Below are positions 8,027-17,351 of a DNA stretch of 64,000 nucleotides, in pieces. Under the pieces are notes generated by a model. It was not told the DNA's origin. It did not search any database and saw only the letters and a list, made by a program, of their open reading frames with translations. Within the stretch, counting starts at the first letter, position 1. Every line of letters begins with the position of its first letter. Origin of the DNA: Hirschia baltica ATCC 49814 (GTDB lineage Bacteria > Pseudomonadota > Alphaproteobacteria > Caulobacterales > Hyphomonadaceae); the NCBI RefSeq assembly GCF_000023785.1, contig NC_012982.1, positions 248,001 to 312,000 on the forward strand. The letters run 5' to 3'. Position numbers and translations under genes: made by a program.

Positions 8027-10648
8027 TTAAAAGCGTTTTAGCAATCTTAGCAGATAATCCATTTCATCATCACTAAGACCTTGTTTTGATGAGCGTTCGC
8101 GTAGCTCTTCGAGGATTTCGTAGGCGCGTTGCCTGTCCATTGTTTCTGGCACTTTGATTTCGTCGCCATCGCCGATAAGGCCGTTACCTGTTGGTCGACC
8201 TAGAGGGTCAGAAGCATCCTGTGCCTCATTTAAATCTGTGCCATTGCCTTGTTCGCCGCGTGCCTTATCCGCTTCAGCAGCCATCTCAGTGGCTGCGCGA
8301 GTGAGTGCTTTTTCTGCATCCTTTTGGTGACGCATTGCTGTTTCTAAATCGCCTTCAGATAAAGCTTGTGCCGCTTTGCGTTGCGCTTCTTTAGCTGCGG
8401 TTACAGCATCTCCTTTAGGTGTAAGGCGGTAGCCGTCCTCATCCATAGGATAGTCACCTGTCATACCTTCGATTTCACCATTTGAGCCAAATGATTGAGA
8501 GCCATTTTCTGAACCCGTACCGTTTTCATTTGAAGGTGAGGGGCTGTTGAGATGTCTCTCTGCTAATTCTTTTTGGCGCTGTTCAAGGGATGGTCCACTG
8601 CCATTGGGCGCTGAAGGTTGCCCTGATTCACCGGGTGTGGCGTTTTGTTGTTCGCGTTGTTTTTGCAATGTGTCATCATTTAAATCACGCTGATCACGTA
8701 ATTCTTCTGCGAGTTTTTCTAATTCTTTGGATGTTGGGTTTTGTTGACTGCCCAAAGGGTCACCAGACATGGAATTGGAGAGTTGTAGATTTTTCATTGC
8801 CTCCAGAAGATCGCTCATATCAGACAATAATTGTCTTGCTTGCTCGGTCGCGCCTGTTTCTGTGAGCTCTTCTAGTGTTTTCAGCATTTTTTCTAAGTCT
8901 GAGCCGCCAAGTTTCATTGAGTTGGGAGCTTCACCATCAAGGTCTGCTGGATCAATGCCGCGCCTTAAAGCTTCAGCAAGACGCATATCGACATAATTCT
9001 GGACGGCTTGCTTATACGCTTTCATTAGGCGTTTGATGTCTTCTTCAGAGGCACCGTCCCGCAAAGCCGTTTCGAGGGCTTTTCTGGCAGCTTCCAGTGC
9101 GCGGGCGGCATCAGCAAGGGTGCCATATTCTGCACGCATGGCGACAGACCATAAAATGCCTTCGGAAGTATCAGCTTCCGGTTTGGATTCTGCGGATGCG
9201 ATGATGTGTTTGGCCTGACGCAATCCAAGATAAATGACACGATCATTGAAATATGTGTCTGGTTTATAGGTTAGCGAATCCAGCATGATAGCGGCGCGTT
9301 TAATCTCTTTGGGCGCTTTTTCTAATTTTGATGGTGGTATTGGCGATATTTGCCCATTGTCCATGATTTCAGCGTTGGCTGTGGGTGCTACATCATAATC
9401 TTGCCATTCCCGCAAAACGACAGACCGCACTTCCATAGCTGCCCTTGCCATCGGTTGCAGGAATAATTTTTGAGGGAGGGTGAATGCAACTTCGCGTGAA
9501 TCGCTTTTTTGTCCCGCCGCATCACTCACTCTTAGAAAAGCAATGATAGGTATGCCGGCCCATTTATGGCGCGTCAGATTGAGGGCAGCTTTATTCTTGG
9601 CTTTTTGAGGCTCGATGCCCGGAAGATCCAGTTTTATCGTATCGGTGAAGTTTTCCTCGCCGGCTTTGGGCTTAGCTGGACGAATGATAAGAGACACATC
9701 CGTTATCCCATAATCATCTTGGGCGCTCCAACCAAAGGCAGTGCGGTCATTGTCATCAATTTTCGGGTAGCCATCAAATGTAATTGTTGGGAATTGATCT
9801 GCATTTGTACTGATATCGTAGGCTGCGCGTTTTCCCCACCAGTGTATTTCAGCGGTGACTTCTTTTTGAAGGTCTAGTTTGAGTTTGGTTTCATATGTGC
9901 CATCTGCGCCGCGTTTTAGCGGGAGAGATTTGGTTTTTTTGCCATAATGCAGTTTGAGTTTTGGCTTACCATGCGTTTCAACGCGTATCGTAAATTCTGA
10001 GCCTGCCGGTGCACTAAAAGTTTGGTTTGCCGATACATCAAAAGGGGCGTGGCCCGTATAAGCAGGGGGCGTGACCCAAGCTTGCGCGATCAGGTTATCA
10101 GCGCCAACCAATGTTCCAAAATCTGCCTTGAATGTATTTTGTAGGCGAGGAATAGTTAAATTCCCAGCGAAGACGATGGATGCAATGAGGGCAATCGGCG
10201 TGATGAAACGAAGGAAAAGTGGATCAATGGCTTGCGCCTTTTTCCATAGAGATGGCTGAGGAAGGTTTCTCGCTTCCGCTAGAACTTTTTCTCTATGTTC
10301 TGCCCACATAGCTGCAGCTTGAGCATGAGGGCGTACGGGATTATCAATCAAAGTTGATGCGGGGCGGGTCTCAGATAAGGCATCAACTTCAGCAAAAGCA
10401 TCTTGCTGTGTTGGTTTGGAAAAGTTTTTGATCCCGCGAATGGCAAGACCAATGCAGATTAGAATAGTGGTTAGTGTCGCTGCAGCGCGGAGTTTGGGGC
10501 TAACAGCTTCTAGCGCGCCCGTGAATGACAATATCAACCAAAGGCCAAGAATGAATGCCAAACCACCAAATGCCGACACATAAGCAAGCCAGTTTAGCCG
10601 CTTATGTGTGGATTTTATCATTTGGCTTATACGTTCTGCGCCATTCAT
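8027..10648 (-). CDS. TIGR02302/DUF4175 family large membrane protein
   Basis: This 873-residue protein belongs to a family almost confined to alphaproteobacteria. Three hydrophobic segments lie in the N-terminal 160 residues (about 22-45, 55-72 and 143-162). A beta-rich region follows, with WVTPPAYTGHAPF and TFSAPAGSEFTIRVETHG. The C-terminal half is helical, charged and rich in Gln/Glu/Asn, with a low-complexity stretch at about 640-730. The final segment contains ILEELRERSSKQGLSDDEMDYLLRLL (quoted in part: SDDEMDYLLRLLKRF). Function is unknown. It lies 37 bases downstream of lysA on the same strand. Confidence 0.85.
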   Translation of the reverse strand: MNGAERISQMIKSTHKRLNWLAYVSAFGGLAFILGLWLILSFTGALEAVSPKLRAAATLTTILICIGLAIRGIKNFSKPTQQDAFAEVDALSETRPASTLIDNPVRPHAQAAAMWAEHREKVLAEARNLPQPSLWKKAQAIDPLFLRFITPIALIASIVFAGNLTIPRLQNTFKADFGTLVGADNLIAQAWVTPPAYTGHAPFDVSANQTFSAPAGSEFTIRVETHGKPKLKLHYGKKTKSLPLKRGADGTYETKLKLDLQKEVTAEIHWWGKRAAYDISTNADQFPTITFDGYPKIDDNDRTAFGWSAQDDYGITDVSLIIRPAKPKAGEENFTDTIKLDLPGIEPQKAKNKAALNLTRHKWAGIPIIAFLRVSDAAGQKSDSREVAFTLPQKLFLQPMARAAMEVRSVVLREWQDYDVAPTANAEIMDNGQISPIPPSKLEKAPKEIKRAAIMLDSLTYKPDTYFNDRVIYLGLRQAKHIIASAESKPEADTSEGILWSVAMRAEYGTLADAARALEAARKALETALRDGASEEDIKRLMKAYKQAVQNYVDMRLAEALRRGIDPADLDGEAPNSMKLGGSDLEKMLKTLEELTETGATEQARQLLSDMSDLLEAMKNLQLSNSMSGDPLGSQQNPTSKELEKLAEELRDQRDLNDDTLQKQREQQNATPGESGQPSAPNGSGPSLEQRQKELAERHLNSPSPSNENGTGSENGSQSFGSNGEIEGMTGDYPMDEDGYRLTPKGDAVTAAKEAQRKAAQALSEGDLETAMRHQKDAEKALTRAATEMAAEADKARGEQGNGTDLNEAQDASDPLGRPTGNGLIGDGDEIKVPETMDRQRAYEILEELRERSSKQGLSDDEMDYLLRLLKRF

Positions 10649-10685
10649 TATTATTGATCAGGCCTTAGTTTGTGTCGCGTTGGAA

Positions 10686-11951
10686 TTACTCTAACCAGTC
10701 AGGCTGTTTTTCCAAAGCGATGATGTCATCATAACTTGGCCTTGGGCGGATTACGCTAAATGAATCGCCATTGACCAATACTTCTGCTGCGAGAGGTCTG
10801 GCATTATATTGTGATGAAAGAACGGCACCATAAGCCCCAGCTGACATAAAGGCGATTTTATCATCTTGCTTTAACGGATGCATTGGGCGTGCTTTTTGGA
10901 AACGATCGGTTGTTTCGCACACTGGTCCAACCAAATCTACGGGAGCAATAGGCGCATCGCTTGCCGGTTCGATAAGGGGCTGCACCTCGTGGATTGAATC
11001 ATAAAGTGCGGGGCGGGCAAGGTCGTTCATGCCTGCATCGAGGATTACAAAAGTGCGACCATCGCGTTCTTTTACATACTCAACATTCGCCAGCATAACG
11101 CCTGCATTTCCGGCAATCATGCGGCCGGGTTCAAGGATGAGTTCGACATCAACGCCTTGTTTTACTTCACGAATCATTTGTGCGTATTTGGCTGGTGAGT
11201 CTGGGTTATCTTCAGGGGCGTAGGGTATGCCTAATCCGCCACCCAGATCCATACGTTTAATTTCTATACCTTGGGCACGCAATTCGCGCACTAATGCGAC
11301 CACTTTTTCAAAAGCAATACGCATGGGTTCAATGTCCATAATTTGGCTACCAATATGAACATCCACACCGATTGGGTTAATGCCTTCCATAGCTGCAGCT
11401 TTAGCGTACATATCTGCGGCTTCGTGCCAAGCAATACCAAATTTGTGTTCTGCACCGCCCGTGGAGATGTTGGCATGGCCGCCAGCGTCTACGTGTGGGT
11501 TTACGCGAAAAGCGATCGGCGCGACTTTGCCCAGTCCGATCGCAATTTCATTGAGGCGCTCCATTTCAGGGAAGCTTTCAACATTGAATTGGTGAATGCC
11601 TGCATTTAACGCAGCTGTTAGCTCTGCGTGTGTTTTTCCGACACCTGAGAAAACGATTTTTTCTGCTGGAATGCCTGCGTGTAGCGCTTTGGCCAACTCT
11701 CCACCAGAGACGACATCCGCCCCAGCGCCAAGCTTGGCCAATGTGGCGATGACACCAATATTTCCACAAGCTTTCACAGAATAGGCGATAAGGTATTTTG
11801 ACCCTTCAAAAGCCTCTGCAAGCACATTGTAGTGTCGCTCTAATGTTGCCGTTGAATAAACGTAAGTCGGGGTCCCAACTTGGTTGGCGATGTCATCCAA
11901 TGGAACGCCTTCACATTGAAGACGGCCATTCACATAGTTGAAATGGTGCAT
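10686..11951 (-). CDS. lysA: Diaminopimelate decarboxylase
   Basis: This PLP enzyme of fold type III converts meso-diaminopimelate to lysine. The PLP lysine is in YLIAYSVKACGN (about residue 58). The glycine-rich phosphate loop GGGLGIPY, the EPGRMIAG motif and the C-terminal VGPVCETTDRF with the active-site Cys are present. The length of 421 residues is standard. It follows lptM by 81 bases, and that gap contains a 14-bp perfect hairpin, so lysA may have its own control. The argH-lptM-lysA order is common in proteobacteria. Confidence 0.95.
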   Translation of the reverse strand: MHHFNYVNGRLQCEGVPLDDIANQVGTPTYVYSTATLERHYNVLAEAFEGSKYLIAYSVKACGNIGVIATLAKLGAGADVVSGGELAKALHAGIPAEKIVFSGVGKTHAELTAALNAGIHQFNVESFPEMERLNEIAIGLGKVAPIAFRVNPHVDAGGHANISTGGAEHKFGIAWHEAADMYAKAAAMEGINPIGVDVHIGSQIMDIEPMRIAFEKVVALVRELRAQGIEIKRMDLGGGLGIPYAPEDNPDSPAKYAQMIREVKQGVDVELILEPGRMIAGNAGVMLANVEYVKERDGRTFVILDAGMNDLARPALYDSIHEVQPLIEPASDAPIAPVDLVGPVCETTDRFQKARPMHPLKQDDKIAFMSAGAYGAVLSSQYNARPLAAEVLVNGDSFSVIRPRPSYDDIIALEKQPDWLE

Positions 11952-11972
11952 TTAATTCGGTTTCATTTTGAA

Positions 11973-12013
11973 AATCCATGTGAATAGATGGGCTGTTTTT
12001 ATTCACATGGATT
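11973..12013 (-). terminator. 14-bp perfect hairpin between lptM and lysA
   Basis: AATCCATGTGAATA at 11973-11986 is the exact reverse complement of 12000-12013, with a 13-base loop. Read on the minus strand, the stem is followed by TTTTC, like a Rho-independent terminator. Its position between lptM and lysA suggests either termination of the argH-lptM transcript or attenuation ahead of lysA. The hairpin is seen directly; its function is inferred. Confidence 0.6.
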
Positions 12014-12032
12014 GAAGATAATTGTGTTGTGG

Positions 12033-12239
12033 TTAGCCTTCAGGGCCGCCAAGAAGTTCATCATCTGGAATTTCTTCTTCGATGATTTCATCTTCAACGA
12101 CAGGAGGCTGAGGTGGCGCTGCAACGGGTTCTGGATCATTGCGGAAGATTGGTTCAGGACGTTCCAAATCTCCGGGTAGGCCACACGCTGATAAAGATGC
12201 AAGGGCTGTCAGGCCCAGAATGATTTTCATTGGTCTCAT
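12033..12239 (-). CDS. lptM: Small lipoprotein, LptM (YifL) family
   Basis: This is a 68-residue lipoprotein. The signal peptide [19 protein letters not shown] ends in the lipobox LSAC, followed by [13 protein letters not shown], which resembles the conserved CGxKGPL-type start of LptM/YifL proteins. LptM assists maturation of the LPS translocon LptD in enterobacteria. The rest is proline- and glutamate-rich and ends [10 protein letters not shown]. The ATG at 12239 overlaps the argH stop as ATGA; ATG 12230 is an alternative. Position between argH and lysA supports the assignment. Identity as true LptM is likely, not certain. Confidence 0.75.
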   Translation of the reverse strand: MRPMKIILGLTALASLSACGLPGDLERPEPIFRNDPEPVAAPPQPPVVEDEIIEEEIPDDELLGGPEG

Positions 12240-13663
12240 AATAGGCGTTCCTTCCATGAAGCAATTTGCTCGCGTACACGCACCGGGGCTGTACCACCAT
12301 AACTTTGACGGCTGGCGACAGAGGCGTCCACACTCAATATATCAAATACATCATTTGTGATGCGTGGTTCAATAGCTTGAAGCTCTTCAAGTGACAGATC
12401 CCACAATTGCACGCCTTTTTCTTCAGCTGCTTTCACGCTGGCACCCGTAATGTGGTGGGCTTCACGGAATGGGATATTCAAATCGCGCACCAGCCAGTCA
12501 GCAAGATCAGTGGCAGTTGAGAAACCGCCTGAAGCTGCCTTTGCTAGATTCTCTTTATTGAAGGTCATGGTTTCGATCATGCCTGTCATAGCTTGTAGAG
12601 ATAGGTCTAGGCTATCAAAGGCTTCAAATGTGATCTGCTTGTCGTCTTGCATATCCTTGGAATAGGCAAGCGGCAGTCCTTTCATCAGGGTGAGCATCGC
12701 AATTAATGAGCCATTTGCACGGCCTGTTTTGGCGCGCACGAGTTCTGCTGCATCAGGATTGCGTTTTTGAGGCATGATGGATGATCCAGTTGACCAAGCA
12801 TCAGACATACGCACGAAGGAGAAAGGGGAGGATGACCAGATGACCAATTCTTCGGCGAGGCGTGAGAGATGTTGGGCACAGATTGCAATGCTGGATAAGC
12901 TCTCAATCGCATAATCACGCGCTGATACGGCATCGAGTGAATTTGCCATTGGGTGATCAAATCCAAGGGCTTCTGCTGTCATTTCTCGGTCGATGTTAAA
13001 TCCTGTACCTGCCAATGCAGCAGCACCGAGCGGACATTCATCCATGCGGTGGATCGCATCCGCAAAACGAGAAAAATCACGCGAGAACATTTCAACATAG
13101 GCCATTAAATGATGGCCAACTGTGACAGGTTGAGCAGTTTGTAAATGTGTGAAACCCGGCATAACCCAATCCACATGGGTTTCAGCTTGGCTTAATAAAG
13201 CTTTCATCAGGGTTTCGATCTGGTCTAGCCGCGCTGTACAAGAGGCTTTCACCCATAGCCGAAAATCGGTTGCAACCTGATCGTTTCTAGAACGGGCAGT
13301 ATGCAAACGCCCCGCTGCGCCACCGATTAGTTTTTTTAAACGTGCTTCGATATTCATGTGAATATCTTCGAGTTCAACCGAAAAATGAAATTTATCGTGA
13401 CGAATTTCATTTATGATTTTGTCGAGCCCTTCGACGATATCGTCGCAATCGACTTCGTTGATAATGCCTTGTTCACATAACATTTTGGCATGGGCGATAG
13501 AACCAGCTACATCTTCCTCGGCCAGACGTTTATCCACGTTGATCGATGCATTTATAGACGTCATGATTGAATCAGGCTTTGCGCTGAATCGTCCACCCCA
13601 CATCTCTTGTCCTTTGGTGTCGGAGGGCGTATCTGAACTGTTCTTGTCTTGTTTACTAGTCAT
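12236..13663 (-). CDS. argH: Argininosuccinate lyase
   Basis: This enzyme catalyses the last step of arginine synthesis, cleaving argininosuccinate to arginine and fumarate. The fumarase/aspartase superfamily signature [11 protein letters not shown] is present (about residues 294-304), with the [12 protein letters not shown] and [14 protein letters not shown] motifs upstream. It is 475 residues long, with a short polar N-terminal leader before EMWGGRF. The stop overlaps lptM. It is divergent from the tlpA-like gene with only 41 bases between the two start codons. Confidence 0.96.
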   Translation of the reverse strand: MTSKQDKNSSDTPSDTKGQEMWGGRFSAKPDSIMTSINASINVDKRLAEEDVAGSIAHAKMLCEQGIINEVDCDDIVEGLDKIINEIRHDKFHFSVELEDIHMNIEARLKKLIGGAAGRLHTARSRNDQVATDFRLWVKASCTARLDQIETLMKALLSQAETHVDWVMPGFTHLQTAQPVTVGHHLMAYVEMFSRDFSRFADAIHRMDECPLGAAALAGTGFNIDREMTAEALGFDHPMANSLDAVSARDYAIESLSSIAICAQHLSRLAEELVIWSSSPFSFVRMSDAWSTGSSIMPQKRNPDAAELVRAKTGRANGSLIAMLTLMKGLPLAYSKDMQDDKQITFEAFDSLDLSLQAMTGMIETMTFNKENLAKAASGGFSTATDLADWLVRDLNIPFREAHHITGASVKAAEEKGVQLWDLSLEELQAIEPRITNDVFDILSVDASVASRQSYGGTAPVRVREQIASWKERLL

Positions 13664-13704
13664 ATCTGATCAAGTCTCGTCGTAACGTGTAGGAGTTTGC
13701 GTTC

Positions 13705-14298
13705 ATGCCTAAAGCTATTACTCGATTTGGCATACCCGCAATGTTGATAGTGGGTGGATTATTTGTCGTTGTCGCATTGTTTTCAGCGAGTAACCAGCCA
13801 AAGACAGGTAGTTCAGGACTAAAACGTTATGCAAAAGGGGATTTGGCAAGTCTAGAATTGTCTGCTGGTAAAGCTGCACCAAGTGGTGAATTTGATAATG
13901 CAGAGGGTAAAGCCGTAAGTTTACAGGATTTCAACGGGGAAGTTGTTGTTCTAAATATCTGGTTTGAGGCTTGTCCACCTTGTGAAGAAGAGATGCCGTC
14001 TCTGGGCCGCCTGCAAGAGGCCGTTCAAGATGATGGTGTACGTGTTGTCGCTGTTGCGGTTGATCGTGAATACAATCGGGAAAATACACGCAAATCATTA
14101 GAGCAATGGACAAATGGTGTGTTGGATTTTTATTTCGACACGACCTACGGCATTGCCTATGATACGGGCGCAAAGGGTATGCCGACAACAATTATTTACA
14201 ATAGAAACGGTGAGGAAGTCGCCCGCTTTTCGGGTGGTGCTGACTGGTCGAGTGAAAATGCGATTGCCTTGATAAAAGAAATCGCATCTACAAAATAG
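13705..14298 (+). CDS. TlpA/ResA-type membrane-anchored thioredoxin
   Basis: The 197-residue protein has an N-terminal membrane anchor (about residues 10-30) and a periplasmic thioredoxin fold. The redox motif is CPPC in WFEACPPCEEEMPSL, and the cis-proline loop is KGMPTTIIYNRNG. Such proteins reduce or oxidise periplasmic disulfides, for example during cytochrome c maturation; the specific partner is not evident here. AGGAG sits just upstream of the ATG. It is divergent from argH and convergent with the TadG-like gene. Confidence 0.88.
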   Translation: MPKAITRFGIPAMLIVGGLFVVVALFSASNQPKTGSSGLKRYAKGDLASLELSAGKAAPSGEFDNAEGKAVSLQDFNGEVVVLNIWFEACPPCEEEMPSLGRLQEAVQDDGVRVVAVAVDREYNRENTRKSLEQWTNGVLDFYFDTTYGIAYDTGAKGMPTTIIYNRNGEEVARFSGGADWSSENAIALIKEIASTK

Positions 14299-14329
14299 GC
14301 CGACAAAAAAAGTCAGTGAAATTGGAAAT

Positions 14330-14362
14330 CTAAATAAACATCGTCACGGCTAGTTTATTTAG
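14330..14362. terminator. Inverted repeat between convergent genes
   Basis: CTAAATAAAC at 14330-14339 and GTTTATTTAG at 14353-14362 are perfect reverse complements. The element lies between the tlpA-like and TadG-like genes, and its right arm contains the TadG stop codon. It is AT-rich with no clear T-run, so a bidirectional terminator is plausible but unproven. Confidence 0.45.
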
Positions 14363-15899
14363 AAAGTCTGAGTGCTTTTGAAGCAAGCTCCTGAAACGTC
14401 TCATCCAGCTCGTTACCTTTAATATTATAGGCGTGACTGTCGCTTCCGGCACATTCTCTAAGTAAAGCAATCGCTGTACTGTCATAATATGAATGCAGGT
14501 CGAGCGCGATGGTAAAAAGCTCAACGTCTTTGCTGCGGATAACTTCACATGCATCCAGCATTAAACTGTTGAGATCGTTATTGCTAATTTCATCTTTGTT
14601 TATGCCTTTAGGGACTTCACAATCTTTGGTACTGCCGGTGTACCGTCCCCATTTATTGTAATGATTAGTATAGGTGCACCATCCATAATAGCTGTAACCT
14701 TCTGAGTTGGTTGCTGTGTTTTCACCATCAGTCAACATAATCATGATTTTACGTGACTTTGTTGAATGGAAGCTGTCTGGCTTAGTATCTGAATTATAAC
14801 CAAAAAAATTGTTCCAGTTTGCCTGTTGTGAGAACATGCGATACCCCCACATGAGGCCGATATCGGCATGTGTGTTTCCGCTTGGGTTAAGCTGGTTGAG
14901 CTTTTTAATAATCTGTGGGCGGCTCTGAGACATAGCTAGCATAGGGCTTGGGCAGTCTGAGTTTGGGTCCCAGCCAGCGACTTTTCGGGCAGGCCATTTC
15001 ATTTTGGATGGCGGAACGTCTGTGAGAGGCGTTACATTACCTGAACTGCTTATTTTGCGCTCGTCTTTTGTCGCAGTGATGCATCCAAGCCAGCCTGATG
15101 AGCCAAAATCATCGTCAATGTCGGAATCACTATAGCTTCCAAAGTCAGAAAAACCGGGTGGATATAAGTTCTCCGTAAAATCCTGAAAAGACGTAACTTG
15201 GTTGGTTCCATTTCCATAATTGGAATTGTGGATTGCGGGGCCAGGAGAGGCATCCCATGTGCCCGGTCTATCCATATTGATATTTACTGTTGCGTTCCAA
15301 GGTACAACACCAACCTGTACTGTGCGTTCGTAGACGGCATTGTCGAATACACTGTTTACAAAGTTAATTGAGGCTGTGCGAAGCTGCTTCATGCGGTTTT
15401 GAGAACTCATTGATCCTGAAGTATCGAGCACCAACACGATTTCTAATTTTCTGGAATCTCCAACTGTCGCTGCGGCAAGTGCTGGTAGTACAACATCGCT
15501 TTTGCCAAATAATCCACCAAAGATGAGTTTTATTTTGGTTGAAGCATTTCCGACAATTTCTCCGTCTTCCTTGAAGACTAATTGAATTTGGTTGTTTTCG
15601 AAATTGTTTGAAGAAGATAGAAGATTTGCGGTGAGATAATCAGAAGCGATTTTCTGAGAATCTTCCTGTCTCTTGGTTTCTTTGACTTGAACTGAGCTTG
15701 TTAAATATGCGCGGGCAGCTGCAAGAACGGCGGAATCTGTGGCTGCTTGAAGGTGCATTTTTGCACTATCCATACGCCGAAAATCTATGGTGAAGCCGAT
15801 AATGAAAAGTATGACTGTGAGAAAAAGCGCAAACATAGGCGCGACACCCGCATTGGTCGCGTTTAGAAACTGCTTCAACGTTTTTTGAATTGAACGCAC
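14355..15899 (-). CDS. TadE/TadG-like protein with von Willebrand factor A domain
   Basis: The 514-residue protein has an N-terminal TadG-type leader: GVAPMFALFLTVILFIIGFTIDF forms the membrane segment (given in part), followed by AATDSAVLAAAR. A VWA domain follows, with the metal site DTSGSMSS (DxSxS) and a later LTDGENT. The middle is rich in Ser, Asn and Tyr. TadG-like proteins are linked to Flp/Tad pilus assembly or surface adhesion, but no other tad gene lies in this window, so it is an orphan here. The first codon is GTG, preceded by a 10-bp palindrome at 15912-15952. Confidence 0.85.
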   Translation of the reverse strand: MRSIQKTLKQFLNATNAGVAPMFALFLTVILFIIGFTIDFRRMDSAKMHLQAATDSAVLAAARAYLTSSVQVKETKRQEDSQKIASDYLTANLLSSSNNFENNQIQLVFKEDGEIVGNASTKIKLIFGGLFGKSDVVLPALAAATVGDSRKLEIVLVLDTSGSMSSQNRMKQLRTASINFVNSVFDNAVYERTVQVGVVPWNATVNINMDRPGTWDASPGPAIHNSNYGNGTNQVTSFQDFTENLYPPGFSDFGSYSDSDIDDDFGSSGWLGCITATKDERKISSSGNVTPLTDVPPSKMKWPARKVAGWDPNSDCPSPMLAMSQSRPQIIKKLNQLNPSGNTHADIGLMWGYRMFSQQANWNNFFGYNSDTKPDSFHSTKSRKIMIMLTDGENTATNSEGYSYYGWCTYTNHYNKWGRYTGSTKDCEVPKGINKDEISNNDLNSLMLDACEVIRSKDVELFTIALDLHSYYDSTAIALLRECAGSDSHAYNIKGNELDETFQELASKALRLSK

Positions 15900-15911
15900 T
15901 TAAATATCACC

Positions 15912-15952
15912 TTTATACAGTCACCCACTGACTGGTAGTGATACTGTATAAA
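15912..15952. repeat. Inverted repeat upstream of the TadG-like gene
   Basis: TTTATACAGT at 15912-15921 and ACTGTATAAA at 15943-15952 are exact reverse complements separated by 21 bases. It begins 13 bases upstream of the minus-strand GTG start at 15899. It could be a repressor operator or a hairpin in the 5' leader. No T-run follows, so it is not a normal terminator. Confidence 0.5.
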
Positions 15953-16116
15953 CATTTCTATTTCTTTGCTTTTTGCGTATTCAACTTCGTACATATTGTT
16001 AGCGTGGGCTTAACTATACTGTTCAGAAATCGCCGTTTGTATTGATGTCATTCAATTTTTATAAGCAAGATTTGGAATATATCAAAAGTAGAAATGTTCT
16101 GTATATCGGGACAGAA

Positions 16117-16995
16117 TTAGCGAGTTGGAATAGGAGTTTCGCCGCGGTAATCGTAGAAACCACGATTTGTTTTGCGGCCCAGCCAACCCGCTTCAACATA
16201 TTTCACCAAGAGTGGGCAAGGACGATATTTCGTATCTGCAAGGCCATCATGTAAAACCTGCATTATGGACAAACATGTATCGAGACCAATGAAGTCTGCT
16301 AGCATGAGTGGGCCCATTGGATGATTAGCTCCAAGCTTCATGCTTGTATCAATCGAATCTACTGATCCAACGCCTTCATAAAGCGTATAAACAGCTTCGT
16401 TGATCATCGGCATTAGAATTCGGTTTACTATAAAACCTGGAAAATCTTCAGAGTTTGTGAGTGTTTTTCCCAATTTCTCGACAATGAAAGCAGCTGCGTC
16501 GTATGTTTCCTGATTGGTCGCCAAACCACGAATAACCTCAACAAGGTTCATGACGGGCACAGGGTTCATAAAGTGGACACCGATAAAGCGTTCAGGTCTG
16601 TCAGTCGCTGCAGCTAGGCGTGTAATGGAAATAGATGACGTGTTGGTGGCGAGCATCGCGTCATCTTTTAGATAGGGTGTAATATCTTTAAAGATTTGCG
16701 CTTTGATTTCTTCTTTCTCTGTTGCTGCTTCAATGACCATATCAGCAGAAGAGAGCCGTTCTAAAGGTAGCCCGGACTTTATCCGCGCTAGGGCATCGTC
16801 CATTTCTTGTTGGGTAATGGTGTCTTTGCTGACCTGACGCACCATATTTTTTTTGATGACATTCAATGCAGCTTCAATACGGTCTTGCGTTACGTCATTT
16901 AGCAAAACGTTGAAACCAGCCAAGGCACAAACATGTGCGATACCATTGCCCATTTGCCCTGCGCCAATTACGCCGACAGTTTCGATGTTGCCCAT
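16117..16995 (-). CDS. hbd: 3-hydroxybutyryl-CoA (3-hydroxyacyl-CoA) dehydrogenase
   Basis: This NAD-dependent enzyme oxidises or forms 3-hydroxyacyl-CoA in fatty-acid or PHB metabolism. The Rossmann motif VIGAGQMGNGIAHVCA stands at the N-terminus. NTSSISITRLA, GVHFMNPVPVMNLVEVI and FPGFIVNRILMPMINEA follow, as in PaaH/HbdA. The length of 292 residues matches stand-alone bacterial enzymes. Electron-transfer flavoprotein genes lie 0.9 kb away on the same strand, consistent with a beta-oxidation setting, though the hemerythrin gene and terminators separate them. Confidence 0.93.
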   Translation of the reverse strand: MGNIETVGVIGAGQMGNGIAHVCALAGFNVLLNDVTQDRIEAALNVIKKNMVRQVSKDTITQQEMDDALARIKSGLPLERLSSADMVIEAATEKEEIKAQIFKDITPYLKDDAMLATNTSSISITRLAAATDRPERFIGVHFMNPVPVMNLVEVIRGLATNQETYDAAAFIVEKLGKTLTNSEDFPGFIVNRILMPMINEAVYTLYEGVGSVDSIDTSMKLGANHPMGPLMLADFIGLDTCLSIMQVLHDGLADTKYRPCPLLVKYVEAGWLGRKTNRGFYDYRGETPIPTR

Positions 16996-17066
16996 GCCCT
17001 AAACCTCTACATTGTATCTGAAAATGCATGCGTTCGTGCTACGTATTCAGAATTTATACCCGTATC

Positions 17067-17102
17067 ATAATGTTTTAGATGACATAATCCCTAAAACATT
17101 AT
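17067..17102. repeat. 12-bp perfect inverted repeat upstream of hbd
   Basis: ATAATGTTTTAG (17067-17078) and CTAAAACATTAT (17091-17102) are exact reverse complements with a 12-base loop. The element lies 72 bases upstream of the hbd start on the minus strand. A regulator site or leader hairpin for hbd is possible; no function is established. Confidence 0.55.
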
Positions 17103-17145
17103 TGAAAATTGTTTCGAGCTATTATGTCTAAATAGAATGAAAAAT

Positions 17146-17164
17146 GCCACCCATGAAGGGTGGC
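17146..17164 (-). terminator. Minus-strand Rho-independent terminator
   Basis: GCCACCC (17146-17152) and GGGTGGC (17158-17164) form a 7-bp GC-rich stem with a 5-base loop. On the minus strand the stem is followed by ATTTTTC, fitting an intrinsic terminator. No annotated minus-strand gene ends here, which suggests a small transcript starting between 17164 and about 17340. Confidence 0.6.
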
Positions 17165-17325
17165 GTATAAATAGTTCTTTGTGGTGTCTATTATAAGGTT
17201 TCAGCTAGCCCGTTGAAGACTGTGAACTAAATCAGCGATGACGTACTTCATCTTCGTTTACGGCGCTGAAAATCCGATATCAAGCTCCTGTGGTTCGACA
17301 CTTCTAGATTCACGTATGTGTTTAG

Positions 17326-17351
17326 GGAACTTTATAGCTGCAAATAGCGTT
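17326..17351 (+). promoter_or_regulatory. Sigma-EcfG-type general stress promoter
   Basis: GGAAC at 17326-17330 and CGTT at 17348-17351 are separated by exactly 17 bases. This matches the GGAAC-N16/17-CGTT consensus of alphaproteobacterial EcfG/SigT promoters. The expected transcription start falls near 17358, about 19 bases before the hemerythrin ATG at 17377. The motif is seen in the sequence; control by the PhyR-NepR-EcfG pathway is inference. Confidence 0.7.

Noticed and set aside
16042-16254. A 70-residue plus-strand frame upstream of and within hbd
   Set aside because: Most of it overlaps hbd on the opposite strand and it has no ribosome site.
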